Positions 27,742 to 37,227 of a stretch of 64,000 bases of DNA are shown in pieces. The notes under the pieces are model-generated. The model saw only the letters and a program-made list of their open reading frames with translations. It was not told the DNA's origin and ran no database searches. The DNA is from DATHKG01 sp035489435 (GTDB lineage: Bacteria; Bacteroidota; Bacteroidia; Chitinophagales; Chitinophagaceae), in NCBI GenBank assembly GCA_035489435.1, contig DATHKG010000096.1; one strand, written 5' to 3'. Numbering within the stretch: the first letter of the stretch is position 1; every line of letters begins with the position of its first letter. The position numbers and the translations under genes were made by a program.

Positions 27742-28962
27742 ATGAATAACGAAGATTCTCTTGTGAATGATGAAGGTGTACCCGGACATGAAAGATCACA
27801 GCGTATCGCTTATCTGGTAGCCGGTTATCTTGAAGAAAATCTTTCGCTTTCAGAAAAAACAGAACTTGACAACTGGCTGAAGGAAAGCGAAAGCAATCAA
27901 CGGATATTCACCGACCTAACTGATGTGAAAAAATTAGAGAGGCAGTTCCGGTTCACTGACCAGTTAACCACAACAGCAGCATGGGATAGGATTAGTGAAG
28001 GTGTGAATGAAAAACAAATACGTCGGATAGCAACATGGCGATATGTCGCAGCTGCCACACTGGTGTTCCTGTTAGGCTTTGTAGTTATAAAATTGCTGAA
28101 CTTATCTTCCTTGAAAAATGAAAAACCCGTTGCATTCGTCCCCGCCCCCGGGAAGATCAACCCGGGGGATATCGGTCCGGGCAGTAACCAGGCTATCCTA
28201 CAATTGGGAAATGGAAGTATTATAACGTTAACGGACAGTGTAATTCAACCTATCGCTGCCGGCGTTTCTAACGTAGAAGGACAGTTGATTTATGAACACC
28301 CGGCAAAAGGCTCAGCGGGTGAATGGCACACGCTGAATACTCCGCCTGGCGGAGGTTATATGATTACGCTGCCTGATGAAAGTAAAGTCTGGCTCAATGC
28401 GGCTTCGTCACTTCGGTATCCACCGGTATTTACCGGCAAACAACGAAGAGTTGAACTCAGTGGCGAAGCATATTTTGAGGTGAAACACAATGGCAAAATG
28501 CCCTTTGTTGTTGAATTGCCAAACAATACAGAAGTCACTGTGCTTGGCACCAGCTTTAATATAAATGCTTACCATGACGAGCCGGTGTTGAAAACGACTC
28601 TGATTGAAGGAAAAGTACGGGTCGCCTCCTCCATTACCAACGCGGAGTTGACAATTGAACCTGGAGAACAGGCAGCTATTACCCGGAACGGAAAAATGAA
28701 CAGGGTTTTCCTGCCCAATGCCGCTGATGAATTAGCCTGGCAAAAAGGTTATTTCGAATTTCACGACCAAACAATTGAGTCGATAATGCGGACGGTCGCC
28801 CGGTGGTATGATGCAGATATTGTTTATGAGTTTAAGCCTCGATACCATTTCAATGCAAGCATCCGCCGTAATGTCCCGGTGTCTAGACTTCTTGAGATGC
28901 TTCAAAAAACCAAGAGGGTGCATTTTGAAGTCGTAGACAGAAAAATAATAGTAAAATCCTGA
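27742..28962 (+). CDS. FecR-family anti-sigma factor
   Basis: A 406-residue anti-sigma protein: a cytoplasmic N-terminal domain (IAYLVAGYLEENLSLSEK), one membrane segment near residues 107-122 (VAAATLVFLLGFVVIKLL), then the periplasmic FecR domain (PDESKVWLNAASSLRYP, GEAYFEVKH, VLGTSFNINAY) and a DUF4974-like C-terminus (IESIMRTVARWYDADIVYEF). It should hold the upstream sigma factor until the STN domain of the receptor signals substrate binding. Confidence 0.9.
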   Translation: MNNEDSLVNDEGVPGHERSQRIAYLVAGYLEENLSLSEKTELDNWLKESESNQRIFTDLTDVKKLERQFRFTDQLTTTAAWDRISEGVNEKQIRRIATWRYVAAATLVFLLGFVVIKLLNLSSLKNEKPVAFVPAPGKINPGDIGPGSNQAILQLGNGSIITLTDSVIQPIAAGVSNVEGQLIYEHPAKGSAGEWHTLNTPPGGGYMITLPDESKVWLNAASSLRYPPVFTGKQRRVELSGEAYFEVKHNGKMPFVVELPNNTEVTVLGTSFNINAYHDEPVLKTTLIEGKVRVASSITNAELTIEPGEQAAITRNGKMNRVFLPNAADELAWQKGYFEFHDQTIESIMRTVARWYDADIVYEFKPRYHFNASIRRNVPVSRLLEMLQKTKRVHFEVVDRKIIVKS

Positions 28963-29025
28963 GAATCTTCGAAAACATTTTTTAATCTAAAAGTTATAGC
29001 CTATGTAAGCATGCGCCATAACAAA

Positions 29026-29054
29026 AACCGCTTCGTAATGCGGACGAAGCGGTT
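29026..29054 (+). terminator. Hairpin between FecR and SusC genes
   Basis: A perfect 10-bp stem (AACCGCTTCG / CGAAGCGGTT) with a 9-nt loop, followed by ATTTGGG with only a weak U-tract. It sits 64 nt after the FecR stop and 77 nt before the SusC start. It probably ends the sigma/FecR transcript or separates low expression of the regulators from high expression of the receptor. Confidence 0.65.
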
Positions 29055-29131
29055 ATTTGGGCCAATAAAATTTTTGCCTGGAACTGTCATTCCTACACAA
29101 TTTCTTTCATCAAACCAAACTAACCAAAGGT

Positions 29132-32100
29132 ATGCAATTAATGTATCACCTCGTTGCGCCACTGTGCTTCCCAAACCATTTTTTTAACGGTTCAGTCACC
29201 AGAGATATGAAATTATCTCTGGTGCTGATAACGGTCATCAGTCTTTGTTCCTGGACTAACGTTAATGCTCAGCGTATCACCCTGTCGCTGAAAAACGCCT
29301 CAATCGAAACAGCGTTTTCTGAAATCCGGAAACAAAGTGCATTCCGGTTTATTTACACCCGTGAAGAGCTTTCGAATACCAAACCTGTTACTGTTGAACT
29401 TAAAAATGCCAGCATCCAGGAAGTGCTTATGAGTTGTTTTAAAGATCAGCCACTCTCGTACACCATCGTTGATCAACAAGTAATCATTTCAGGAAAAAAA
29501 GAAGATTTTTCTGCTAAGAAAACTCTTGAAATCAGTGGCAAAGTTACAGGTGAGGATAACCAACCTCTTGCCGGGGCAACCGTTATGTTTAAAAGTTTCG
29601 GCCGTACGACCTTCACAAACGAAAAAGGTGAATTTTTATTCAACAATGTGGAACCCGGCGCAGTAATTATCATCACGATGATTGGCTATGAATCAAGGGA
29701 ACTCATTATAAGGGATGATAAGCCTTTACAAATTGCCCTGAAGCTGTTGGTTAGTGAACTTGAATCTGTCAGCGTAAGTACCGGCTACCAGGTGTTGCCG
29801 AAAGAAAGGGTAACCGGGTCATTTGAAAAAGTAGATAACCAATTATTTAATCGTAGCATAACAACGAATGTTTTGGAAAGGCTCGAAAACATAGTGCCGG
29901 GATTGCTTTTTAATAAAAAGATCGGCACCCCTAATAGTACCAGCATTAGCATCAGGGGCATCAGCACATTGGAATCAGATCAGCGGCCACTGATCGTTCT
30001 CGACAACTTCCCCTACGAAGGAGATATTAATAATCTCAATCCAAACGATATAGAAAGCATTACGGTCTTAAAGGATGCGCCGGCGGCTTCGATCTGGGGC
30101 AGCAGGGCAGGAAACGGAGTTATAGTCATAACTACCAAAAAAGGAAAGTACAATCAGCGGCCAAGTGTTAGCGTTAATAGTAACGCCACCTGGATTGAAG
30201 AACCCGAACTGAACTATATACCAAAGTTTCCTGCAAAAGATTTTATTGAAGTTGAAAGCTTCCTTTTTAACCAGGGGTTTTACAATGGCGATCTTAACAA
30301 CCGGACTTCCTATCCCGTTATCTCTCCAGCTGTAGAAATTTTTAATAAACGGCGAAGTGGGCTTATCAGTGTAACTGATTCAGCAGCACAGATTAACGCT
30401 CTTCTGGGAAATGATATCCAAAAAGATTATTCCAAGTATTTGTATAGGGAAGCATTGAACCTGCAATTGGCAGCAAGCATTTCCGGGGGAGGCTCTAATA
30501 CGAATTATCTTGTTTCACTCGGATACGACAAAAACCTGGCAAACCTCGTGGGTAACGAGAATCAACGTATAACGATCCGGTTTTCAAATGATTTCAGGAT
30601 TGGCAAAAAGCTGGATCTTCAGTTTGGTGCGATTTTGTCACAGCAATTTGCGGAGACAAATAGCCCGGGCGGTGAGATAGCGGCCGGTGGTGGAAAAAGC
30701 GCATTATATCCCTACGCGAAACTGGCAGATGAAGGCGGTAACCCGCTGGCCGTGGAAAAAAATTACCGGATGTCTTTTCTTGATACTGTCGGAGGTGGAA
30801 GGATGTTGGACTGGAAATATCGTCCATTGGCTGAACTGGCGCTTGCTGATAACCGGACAACAGGTTTTGATGCACTTCTGAACGCCGGAGTAAAATACCA
30901 GGTAAACACCTGGCTGAGCGCAGAGGGAAAATATCAGTATCAGAAGGGATTTTCACAAATTGAAAATTACTCGGGCTCTTTAACCTATAGTACAAGATCA
31001 TTAATAAATACATTTACTCCCCGCGGGCTTTCAACAACAAATTCCGCAGTTCCCAATTCCGGTATTCTACGCAAAACTAATGGTGAATTGGTAGCCCATG
31101 CGGTTCGCGGCCAACTTAATGTTAATAAAAATTGGAAGAATGAACATGAAGTAGTAGCGATCGTTGGTGCCGAAATTCGGGAAACGAATAATGTGCAGGA
31201 ATTTGAAACGACTTATGGATATGACAAGGACTTATTAACAAGGCAAAATGTCGATCTAATAAATCTGAAGCCAACATATTTCGGTGCGTCTACAAGAATA
31301 ACCAACAACGCTTCATATAACGATAAGACCAATAGGTTCGTCTCGTTTTACGGTAATGCAGCTTATTCATTTAAACGCCGCTATTCGATTACTCTAAGTG
31401 GAAGGCAGGATGCGTCTAACCTATTCGGCACTACCACTAATAATAAATGGAAACCGTTGTATTCAGGAGGACTTGCCTGGACCATTTCGAAAGAACCATT
31501 TTTTCAATATAAGTTGTTTGACTTTTTGAAATTGCGGGCTACCTACGGATACAGCGGAAATGTAAACAATACTATTCCGGCTATACTTACTATTGTTTCT
31601 ACAACACCAAATGCCGACACTCGTTTGCCTGCTTATAATATTAATAATCCTCCAAACAAATCTCTGCGCTGGGAAAAGTCCAGGATTGTAAACATTTCCA
31701 TGGATTTTTCCATACTGGCGAACCGGATCCAGGGATCAATGGAGTTCTATACAAAAAGATCAGTTGACCTGATTAGTCCGGTTTCAGGCGACATCACAAA
31801 TGGTTTCAATAATGTAATCATGAACAGTGCTATTTTAGCTGGTCGTGGGATCGATATAAATATTACTACTTTAAATTTTCGAAAATCTAAATTTGCCTGG
31901 AACACTAATCTGATCTTTTCTTATAACACGAATAAGACCGATAAATACTTATTTGTACGGAAAATTACTGATTACCTGTCCGTTGACATAACCCCCATAG
32001 AAGGGCGAAGAGCATATTCGGTCATCAGTTACCAATGGGGAGGACTAGACCCAAACACCGGTCGTCCGTTAGGCGTATTAGACGGCAATATATCAAACGC

Positions 32101-32644
32101 GTATACTGCAATTTTTAACCAATCAACTGAAGATAATCTAATATTTCACGGCTCATCAAGACCGGAATATTTTGGGGCTCTCAGGAATAGCTTTATTTAT
32201 GGAAAGGCCTCCTTATCTTTTAATATTTCCTACAAATTAGGGTACTACTTCCGTCGTCCCAATCCCATTAGTTATTCCTCGTTGTATTCAGTCTGGGAGC
32301 AAACTGCGTACACGGACTACCAAAACAGGTGGAAGTCAAAAGGCGATGAGAACAGGACAAATGTTCCCGCTGCTACCTATCCTGCTGATCAAAACAGCGA
32401 TAATTTTTATAGATATGCTGAGGTGAATGTGCAAAAAGGAGATCATTTCAGGTTTCAGGATATTAATTTTTCTTATTCATTTGACCGTTCCAATTTCAAA
32501 AAAAGCCCATTTGAAAGCATCAGGGTGTACGGCTATGTGAATAATCTGGGATTAATATGGAAAGCTAATAATGCCGGCCTTGATCCGGATTACGGCACAC
32601 CACCACCAATTAGTTTCGCGGCAGGCATTTCAATTAACTATTAA
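29132..32644 (+). CDS. SusC/RagA TonB-dependent receptor with STN domain
   Basis: A 1170-residue outer-membrane receptor. After a long signal sequence (cleavage near VNAQ) comes an STN/secretin domain (about 48-115: SLKNASIETAFSEIRKQ), a carboxypeptidase-like domain (ISGKVTGEDNQPLAGATV), the plug (VTGSFEKV, SISIRGISTLESD, VLDNFPYEGDINNL) and a beta-barrel. The STN domain is what signals to the FecR protein encoded upstream. The 26-residue N-terminal extension before MKLSLVLIT is normal in this subfamily. It imports a glycan or peptide with the SusD partner downstream. Confidence 0.9.
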   Translation: MQLMYHLVAPLCFPNHFFNGSVTRDMKLSLVLITVISLCSWTNVNAQRITLSLKNASIETAFSEIRKQSAFRFIYTREELSNTKPVTVELKNASIQEVLMSCFKDQPLSYTIVDQQVIISGKKEDFSAKKTLEISGKVTGEDNQPLAGATVMFKSFGRTTFTNEKGEFLFNNVEPGAVIIITMIGYESRELIIRDDKPLQIALKLLVSELESVSVSTGYQVLPKERVTGSFEKVDNQLFNRSITTNVLERLENIVPGLLFNKKIGTPNSTSISIRGISTLESDQRPLIVLDNFPYEGDINNLNPNDIESITVLKDAPAASIWGSRAGNGVIVITTKKGKYNQRPSVSVNSNATWIEEPELNYIPKFPAKDFIEVESFLFNQGFYNGDLNNRTSYPVISPAVEIFNKRRSGLISVTDSAAQINALLGNDIQKDYSKYLYREALNLQLAASISGGGSNTNYLVSLGYDKNLANLVGNENQRITIRFSNDFRIGKKLDLQFGAILSQQFAETNSPGGEIAAGGGKSALYPYAKLADEGGNPLAVEKNYRMSFLDTVGGGRMLDWKYRPLAELALADNRTTGFDALLNAGVKYQVNTWLSAEGKYQYQKGFSQIENYSGSLTYSTRSLINTFTPRGLSTTNSAVPNSGILRKTNGELVAHAVRGQLNVNKNWKNEHEVVAIVGAEIRETNNVQEFETTYGYDKDLLTRQNVDLINLKPTYFGASTRITNNASYNDKTNRFVSFYGNAAYSFKRRYSITLSGRQDASNLFGTTTNNKWKPLYSGGLAWTISKEPFFQYKLFDFLKLRATYGYSGNVNNTIPAILTIVSTTPNADTRLPAYNINNPPNKSLRWEKSRIVNISMDFSILANRIQGSMEFYTKRSVDLISPVSGDITNGFNNVIMNSAILAGRGIDINITTLNFRKSKFAWNTNLIFSYNTNKTDKYLFVRKITDYLSVDITPIEGRRAYSVISYQWGGLDPNTGRPLGVLDGNISNAYTAIFNQSTEDNLIFHGSSRPEYFGALRNSFIYGKASLSFNISYKLGYYFRRPNPISYSSLYSVWEQTAYTDYQNRWKSKGDENRTNVPAATYPADQNSDNFYRYAEVNVQKGDHFRFQDINFSYSFDRSNFKKSPFESIRVYGYVNNLGLIWKANNAGLDPDYGTPPPISFAAGISINY

Positions 32645-32655
32645 CACAACAATTT

Positions 32656-34005
32656 ATGTCAGGAAGAATTTCATATTGTGCATTCTTATTAATTTTTCTG
32701 GTTGGCTGTCAAAAGTTTCTCGACAAAAAGGCGGACAAATCCAGGTTTATCCTTTCAAAAGTTTCAGAACTCCAGGGATTATTCGATAATGCTAACACTT
32801 ACGCACAAAATCCGGTCTCAGACCTACTGGCTTCCGATGACTTATATTTCACAACTGAAAATTACAATAGCATTTTTTCCCAGTTAGCAAAGGAAATTTA
32901 TTCCTGGAATCCAAATGCAAATCTATCGCAGGAATGGGCCTTTTGCTACCAAAGAATATTTAGAATGAATGTGATTCTTGAAGAAACTGAAAAGCTTTCC
33001 TCAGAAGGAAATGACAGGGCATTGTCGGAGATCAAAGGATCAGCCCTATTTGTCAGGGCCCTGGCCCATTTTATGGTGGCACAGCTATTCGCTCCATATT
33101 CATCCTTTGATGGGCCAGATAATGAATTCGGCATTCCATTAAAGTTAACTGCGGACATTGAATCTGTTACAACAAGAGCGACTCTTAAACAATCATACAA
33201 AACAATTATCGATGAATTGAAAATAAGCGCCGGACTGCTACCGGATACCGGCTTATTCAAAACCCGGCCCGGAAAGGCTGCTGCATATGGGCTGCTTGCT
33301 AAAATCTATTTGAGCCAGGGAGATTATCAAAGTGCCGAAAAGTATTCGGACTCGTCCCTACAGATATATAAAGCACTTATGGATTACAATGACCAGACAC
33401 AAGTTAACATCAATGCTGAATCACCCTTCAAAATAATGAATAATGAAGTAACATATCATTCAACCTCAGATTACGGATTACATATGGAAAACTGCTATGT
33501 TGATTCAACCCTTGTTTCCCTTTATGATTCCAACGATCTTAGAAAATCAACTTTTTTTGCAAAACAGGGTTCCGCTTATAGATTCAAGGGTTCTTATGCA
33601 GGTACCAGTGTCACGATATCCTTCACCGGACTTTCCACTAATGAAACTTTTTTAATAAGATCGGAATCAAGAGCCAGGAATGGAAATATTGTTGGAGCTA
33701 TGGAAGATTTGAACAGCCTGCTGGTCAAGCGTTGGAAAAGTGCCCGTTTTGTTCCCCGAATTGCTACCACCCAAAGTGAAGTCATTAAGACGATTCTGAC
33801 GGAAAGACGCAAAGAACTGTGTTTTCGACCTGGAGTCCGGTGGACTGATCTTCGCAGATTTAATGTAGACGGACAATATGCAATATCATTAACACGTGTC
33901 ATCAATGGAAATCGCACTGATCTACCACCGGGTGATCCCAGGTATACCTTTCTGATACCAACCGCAGTCGTTTTGCAAAATCAAATCTCACAAAATCCAA
34001 GATAG
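32656..34005 (+). CDS. SusD/RagB-family surface lipoprotein
   Basis: A 449-residue SusD-like substrate-binding lipoprotein. The lipobox is FLVGC, followed by TPR-like helices typical of the fold (SALFVRALAHFMVAQLF, KAAAYGLLAKIYLSQGDY) and a C-terminal RRKELCFRPGVRWTDLRRFN motif. It starts 11 nt after the SusC stop, as expected for a paired SusCD complex. No enzyme gene follows, so the substrate cannot be guessed. Confidence 0.9.
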   Translation: MSGRISYCAFLLIFLVGCQKFLDKKADKSRFILSKVSELQGLFDNANTYAQNPVSDLLASDDLYFTTENYNSIFSQLAKEIYSWNPNANLSQEWAFCYQRIFRMNVILEETEKLSSEGNDRALSEIKGSALFVRALAHFMVAQLFAPYSSFDGPDNEFGIPLKLTADIESVTTRATLKQSYKTIIDELKISAGLLPDTGLFKTRPGKAAAYGLLAKIYLSQGDYQSAEKYSDSSLQIYKALMDYNDQTQVNINAESPFKIMNNEVTYHSTSDYGLHMENCYVDSTLVSLYDSNDLRKSTFFAKQGSAYRFKGSYAGTSVTISFTGLSTNETFLIRSESRARNGNIVGAMEDLNSLLVKRWKSARFVPRIATTQSEVIKTILTERRKELCFRPGVRWTDLRRFNVDGQYAISLTRVINGNRTDLPPGDPRYTFLIPTAVVLQNQISQNPR

Positions 34006-34032
34006 GAAAGCCGCTAGTTATAACGACTTTCC
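34005..34032. terminator. Possible bidirectional terminator
   Basis: An imperfect inverted repeat (GGAAAG...CTTTCC) between the convergent SusD gene and the DUF6520-like gene. The stem is only 6 bp plus interrupted pairs, with no strong U-tract. Confidence 0.3.
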
Positions 34033-34038
34033 ATTGCA

Positions 34039-34359
34039 CTAGTAAGGTTTTCCTTTTATTAGCGGAGAACCAAAGTCAGGCTTCGTATCACCGCCATTGT
34101 ACAATGCAGTATGCAAATCACTGGAGGACGGAATTATCGGTTTATCATCTAAATCTGCTTCTGCCTCAATAGAACAAAGCATATTTTGTGATGGGGTGCA
34201 TACAGGCGTGGTTACATCGTAATTGTCCCGATCTAAGCGCTCAGCAGGATCAGTAGAACTGAAGTGTGTGTAGGAAAACCACAACGTCGTCGGTCTGGTA
34301 ACAAACGCGCTAAACACCGAAACACCTACTGCTAAAACAGGAATTAAAAGCTTTTTCAT
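34039..34359 (-). CDS. DUF6520-like small exported protein
   Basis: A 106-residue protein with an N-terminal signal segment (MKKLLIPVLAVGVSVFSAF) and two cysteines nine residues apart (PVCTPSQNMLC) that could form a disulphide. The layout matches the DUF6520 proteins of Bacteroidota, which often sit beside MauE/DoxX-like membrane proteins, as here. Function unknown; perhaps a substrate or partner of that redox membrane protein. Family assignment is from memory of the pattern. Confidence 0.6.
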   Translation of the reverse strand: MKKLLIPVLAVGVSVFSAFVTRPTTLWFSYTHFSSTDPAERLDRDNYDVTTPVCTPSQNMLCSIEAEADLDDKPIIPSSSDLHTALYNGGDTKPDFGSPLIKGKPY

Positions 34360-34395
34360 AATATAAAATTTAATTTAGATGTGCCTACTGATTTT

Positions 34396-34417
34396 AAGGG
34401 GTTTCGGCTTTCCCCTT
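34396..34417 (-). terminator. Possible weak terminator after MauE-like gene
   Basis: AAGGGG / CCCCTT arms with a 10-nt loop between the MauE-like gene and the DUF6520-like gene. The following minus-strand bases (TTAAAAT) are only weakly U-rich. The two genes may still be co-transcribed. Confidence 0.3.
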
Positions 34418-34448
34418 GAACCGACGGATGCCTCCGGAAGCCCTTGAT

Positions 34449-34880
34449 TTATTGCAATAAATGTTTTTGTTTCAGATGTGATACAATGCCTGAGATTGCA
34501 ACTAATACGAAAGCAATGTTAAACAATAAATGTTGTTTCCAGCTTAATTGCCTTAATACACCACCGCAGTTGCAAGGCAACGAATAACCACTCATCACAG
34601 CAAACAACAGATAAATAGTGAACACCGACATCAGTGCCAGGGAACAATAAAGGCCCAACACCCTCAAGGCAGGTATCAATAAAACAAAGGAAATAATAAT
34701 CTCTGAAACGATGATCGAAGGTGCAAGAATAAACCCCTTGCCCTTCAGCAATGGCATTATATCCATTGTGGCATAAAAACTACGGTAATCCAGCAACTTA
34801 CTCACCGCAGTATAAAGAAACAACACAATAAATAAGCTAGCCGCGGTATCCGTAAAATGGCTGATAAAAAATTTCTTCAT
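34449..34880 (-). CDS. MauE/DoxX-like redox membrane protein
   Basis: A 143-residue inner-membrane protein with four hydrophobic helices. It carries the conserved CNCGG motif (SLPCNCGGVL) near residues 100-108, characteristic of MauE-like proteins thought to move electrons to periplasmic thiol systems. It is followed on the same strand by the Cys-containing DUF6520-like protein. In MauE proper the partner is the methylamine dehydrogenase maturation pathway; no such genes are here. Confidence 0.75.
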   Translation of the reverse strand: MKKFFISHFTDTAASLFIVLFLYTAVSKLLDYRSFYATMDIMPLLKGKGFILAPSIIVSEIIISFVLLIPALRVLGLYCSLALMSVFTIYLLFAVMSGYSLPCNCGGVLRQLSWKQHLLFNIAFVLVAISGIVSHLKQKHLLQ

Positions 34881-34986
34881 CGCAGTAAAGGTTATAACCT
34901 AAAGTTCGGGTATACCTTTACGTGAATCCAAATAAAGCTGTTGTCAGTTTGGTATAAAACAAGGTGAAAAAAGGAATTTATTTGTG

Positions 34987-35934
34987 TTAATCTCCGTTCC
35001 GGAACTTTTCCGGGGAAACTTTAACGACTTTTTTAAATGCTTTTGAAAACTCTGCAGTGGATGAATAACCGCATTGTTTTGCGGTGACCTTAACCGACAG
35101 GCCGCTTTTCAAAAAACGTTTGGCCTGCCGCATCCTTAACCTTACCAGGTATTGATATGGTGATACACCAAATATCCAGGGAAAATATTTTTTCAGATAA
35201 CAGGCGTTTGTATTTGCCCGACGCGCCAGTTCTGGCAGGAGATAATGTTTCCGGATATTTTCAGCAATCAACTCCTCGACTGCGTAAATGTTATTCAACA
35301 CATCCTGACCAGGCGATTTATAGGCCTGATCTTTTTCGAGATGTGCAAATAGATTTACCAGGAGCAGTTCAGCATTTTTCTCATTACGCGGCTCATGCAA
35401 AATATTTTCAATGATCAATTCTGTTTCTGCACCTGCAGCCCTCGGAGCCGATATCAATATATAGGGCCGGGCCGAAATTCCTACCTCGAAAAACCGCGCC
35501 GCCGTTGGATAAAATGGCAATAGCCGGTTAACCATATCCAGGGAAAAACAGGCGTCGAAACTGCTGTAAGCCCTGGCACGCGGATACTGAATTCTTGCTT
35601 CAAGCTTGTTTGCCAGTGCCATCGAAAACTGACCCTCACGGATATAAATATCATCTGCATTTTTGAAGTCATGGTTGATATGACTTTCCAGGACAATCCG
35701 GGTATATAGCCCTTCCAACGAACAACGTCCCATAACCGTTAATGGTGTCAGCAAATCAACCACACTATACTGAAAACAAAAATCCGGGTTGACAATGCTT
35801 TGAAAAGTCAGGCGACCGAATTTGCCTTTTGCAGAAGCAATAACCGCTTCTGGCATACTGACGCCCGCAAAGCCAGCCGGAATATAATTTTCAAACTGCA
35901 GGGGTTCATTTGATAAGGAAGTCCATTCAATCAT
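34987..35934 (-). CDS. AraC-family transcription regulator
   Basis: A 315-residue regulator with a divergent N-terminal domain and a C-terminal AraC helix-turn-helix pair (ELARRANTNACYLKKYFP, GVSPYQYLVRLRMRQAKRFL, CGYSSTAEFSKAFKKVVKVSPEKFR). The gene lies 106 nt upstream of the MauE-like gene on the same strand and is divergent from a LysR regulator. It may control the MauE/DUF6520 pair. No effector can be inferred. Confidence 0.85.
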   Translation of the reverse strand: MIEWTSLSNEPLQFENYIPAGFAGVSMPEAVIASAKGKFGRLTFQSIVNPDFCFQYSVVDLLTPLTVMGRCSLEGLYTRIVLESHINHDFKNADDIYIREGQFSMALANKLEARIQYPRARAYSSFDACFSLDMVNRLLPFYPTAARFFEVGISARPYILISAPRAAGAETELIIENILHEPRNEKNAELLLVNLFAHLEKDQAYKSPGQDVLNNIYAVEELIAENIRKHYLLPELARRANTNACYLKKYFPWIFGVSPYQYLVRLRMRQAKRFLKSGLSVKVTAKQCGYSSTAEFSKAFKKVVKVSPEKFRNGD

Positions 35935-36254
35935 GTGCGGTGATAAGATAGCTTGGCTATATCCACTAATATAAAGTAAAAACGGAAACGCCTTATGGTA
36001 AAAAGGTAAATAATGATAAATTTTATCACCACTTCCAACCGTTAAAAACCCATTGTCAATTCAACCTGAAATTGTATATACGTTGGTAAAGGCAGGATTC
36101 GACGACTTTCCACTTTTCAATATGGATGACTTCATGAATTTTCGGATAAATTATTGGTCGCAGTCCATAACTTTGAGTTTTAACACCGGGGCAATCAAAT
36201 AAACCTGTTCGTTTGTTTGAACATCCACCACAAATAATTTTCAGGAGCTCATCT
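35935..36254. other. Divergent promoter region, AraC/LysR
   Basis: A 320-nt non-coding interval between the divergent AraC and LysR genes, expected to hold both promoters. A perfect palindrome is present at 36014-36028. No open frame of note. Confidence 0.5.
36014..36028. promoter_or_regulatory. Candidate operator palindrome
   Basis: TGATAAA-T-TTTATCA is a perfect 15-bp palindrome in the intergenic region shared by the AraC and LysR genes. LysR-type regulators commonly bind AT-rich dyads upstream of their own gene. The assignment is positional. Confidence 0.35.
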
Positions 36255-37160
36255 ATGCTTTCTACTCATCACCTGGTTTTTCTGGAGGTTGCCAGGCAAC
36301 GAAGCTTTTCGAGGGCTAGCCAGGTACTGTTCATTTCGCAGCCCGCAATCAGCAAGCACATAAAGTTTCTTGAAAACTATTATAAGTGCAGACTGTTTGA
36401 ACGCAAAGGCATCCAGATCCAGATAACACCGGCCGGCAAATTACTAATGGAACGTTTGCTTTATGTTAAAAACATACAGGAAGAAACCGAATTTCAGATA
36501 ACCTCAATAAGCAACGAAATCGAAGCAAAAGGAACAATGAAACTCGGCGCAAGTACCACTGTTGCACTTTATATTCTGCCCCGGATTCTATCAATATTTC
36601 ATAAAAAATTTCCACAGCTTGAGATCAGCCTGCTTAACAGGAATTCCGAAATAGTGCTTGCCGCCCTGATTGACCAGGAAATTAATCTGGGTATAGTTGA
36701 ACAACGCAGCAAACTCACTAACATAGTTTATCATCCTTTCATCAATGATAAAGTAATTGCTGTCTGCAACAAAAATAGCCCCATCGCGAAAAAAAAATCG
36801 TATCCTCTCAGCGCTATAGTTAATATGCCCGTAGCCTTGCGTGAAAGAGGAAGCGGAACACTCGATGCGCTGCAATTCAGTCTCGCAAAAAACAAGATAT
36901 CTCTCAACCAGCTAAATGTTAAAGTGAGACTTGGTGGTACTGAAGCATTAAAAAATTTCCTGGTCGAATCGGAACTTCTCGGTTTTTTGCCAAAACGTTC
37001 GGTTCTGAAAGAATTGGCTGACAAGACATTAACGGAAATAAACTTTGAAGGATTAAATATTGAAAGAAATTTCTATTTCATCCAGCGCAAGGGCGAAAGT
37101 AGTGAATTGACCAAAGCATTTATCAAAATCGCCAAGACTTATCATAACCTCAGGTTATAG
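36255..37160 (+). CDS. LysR-family transcription regulator
   Basis: A 301-residue LysR-type regulator. The N-terminal winged helix-turn-helix (HLVFLEVARQRSFSRAS, SQPAISKHIKFLENYY) is followed by a LysR substrate-binding domain. I chose ATG 36255 because an AGGAG ribosome site lies 7 nt before it; the frame is open 42 nt further upstream. It is divergent from the AraC gene. No obvious target enzyme is adjacent; in this position it could regulate the short gene at 37228. Confidence 0.88.
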   Translation: MLSTHHLVFLEVARQRSFSRASQVLFISQPAISKHIKFLENYYKCRLFERKGIQIQITPAGKLLMERLLYVKNIQEETEFQITSISNEIEAKGTMKLGASTTVALYILPRILSIFHKKFPQLEISLLNRNSEIVLAALIDQEINLGIVEQRSKLTNIVYHPFINDKVIAVCNKNSPIAKKKSYPLSAIVNMPVALRERGSGTLDALQFSLAKNKISLNQLNVKVRLGGTEALKNFLVESELLGFLPKRSVLKELADKTLTEINFEGLNIERNFYFIQRKGESSELTKAFIKIAKTYHNLRL

Positions 37161-37227
37161 GTTATAACCATTTTGTATTTATTTAGTTATATAGTTTGAG
37201 TTACTTTTGAGGTGAGAAATCTACTAT

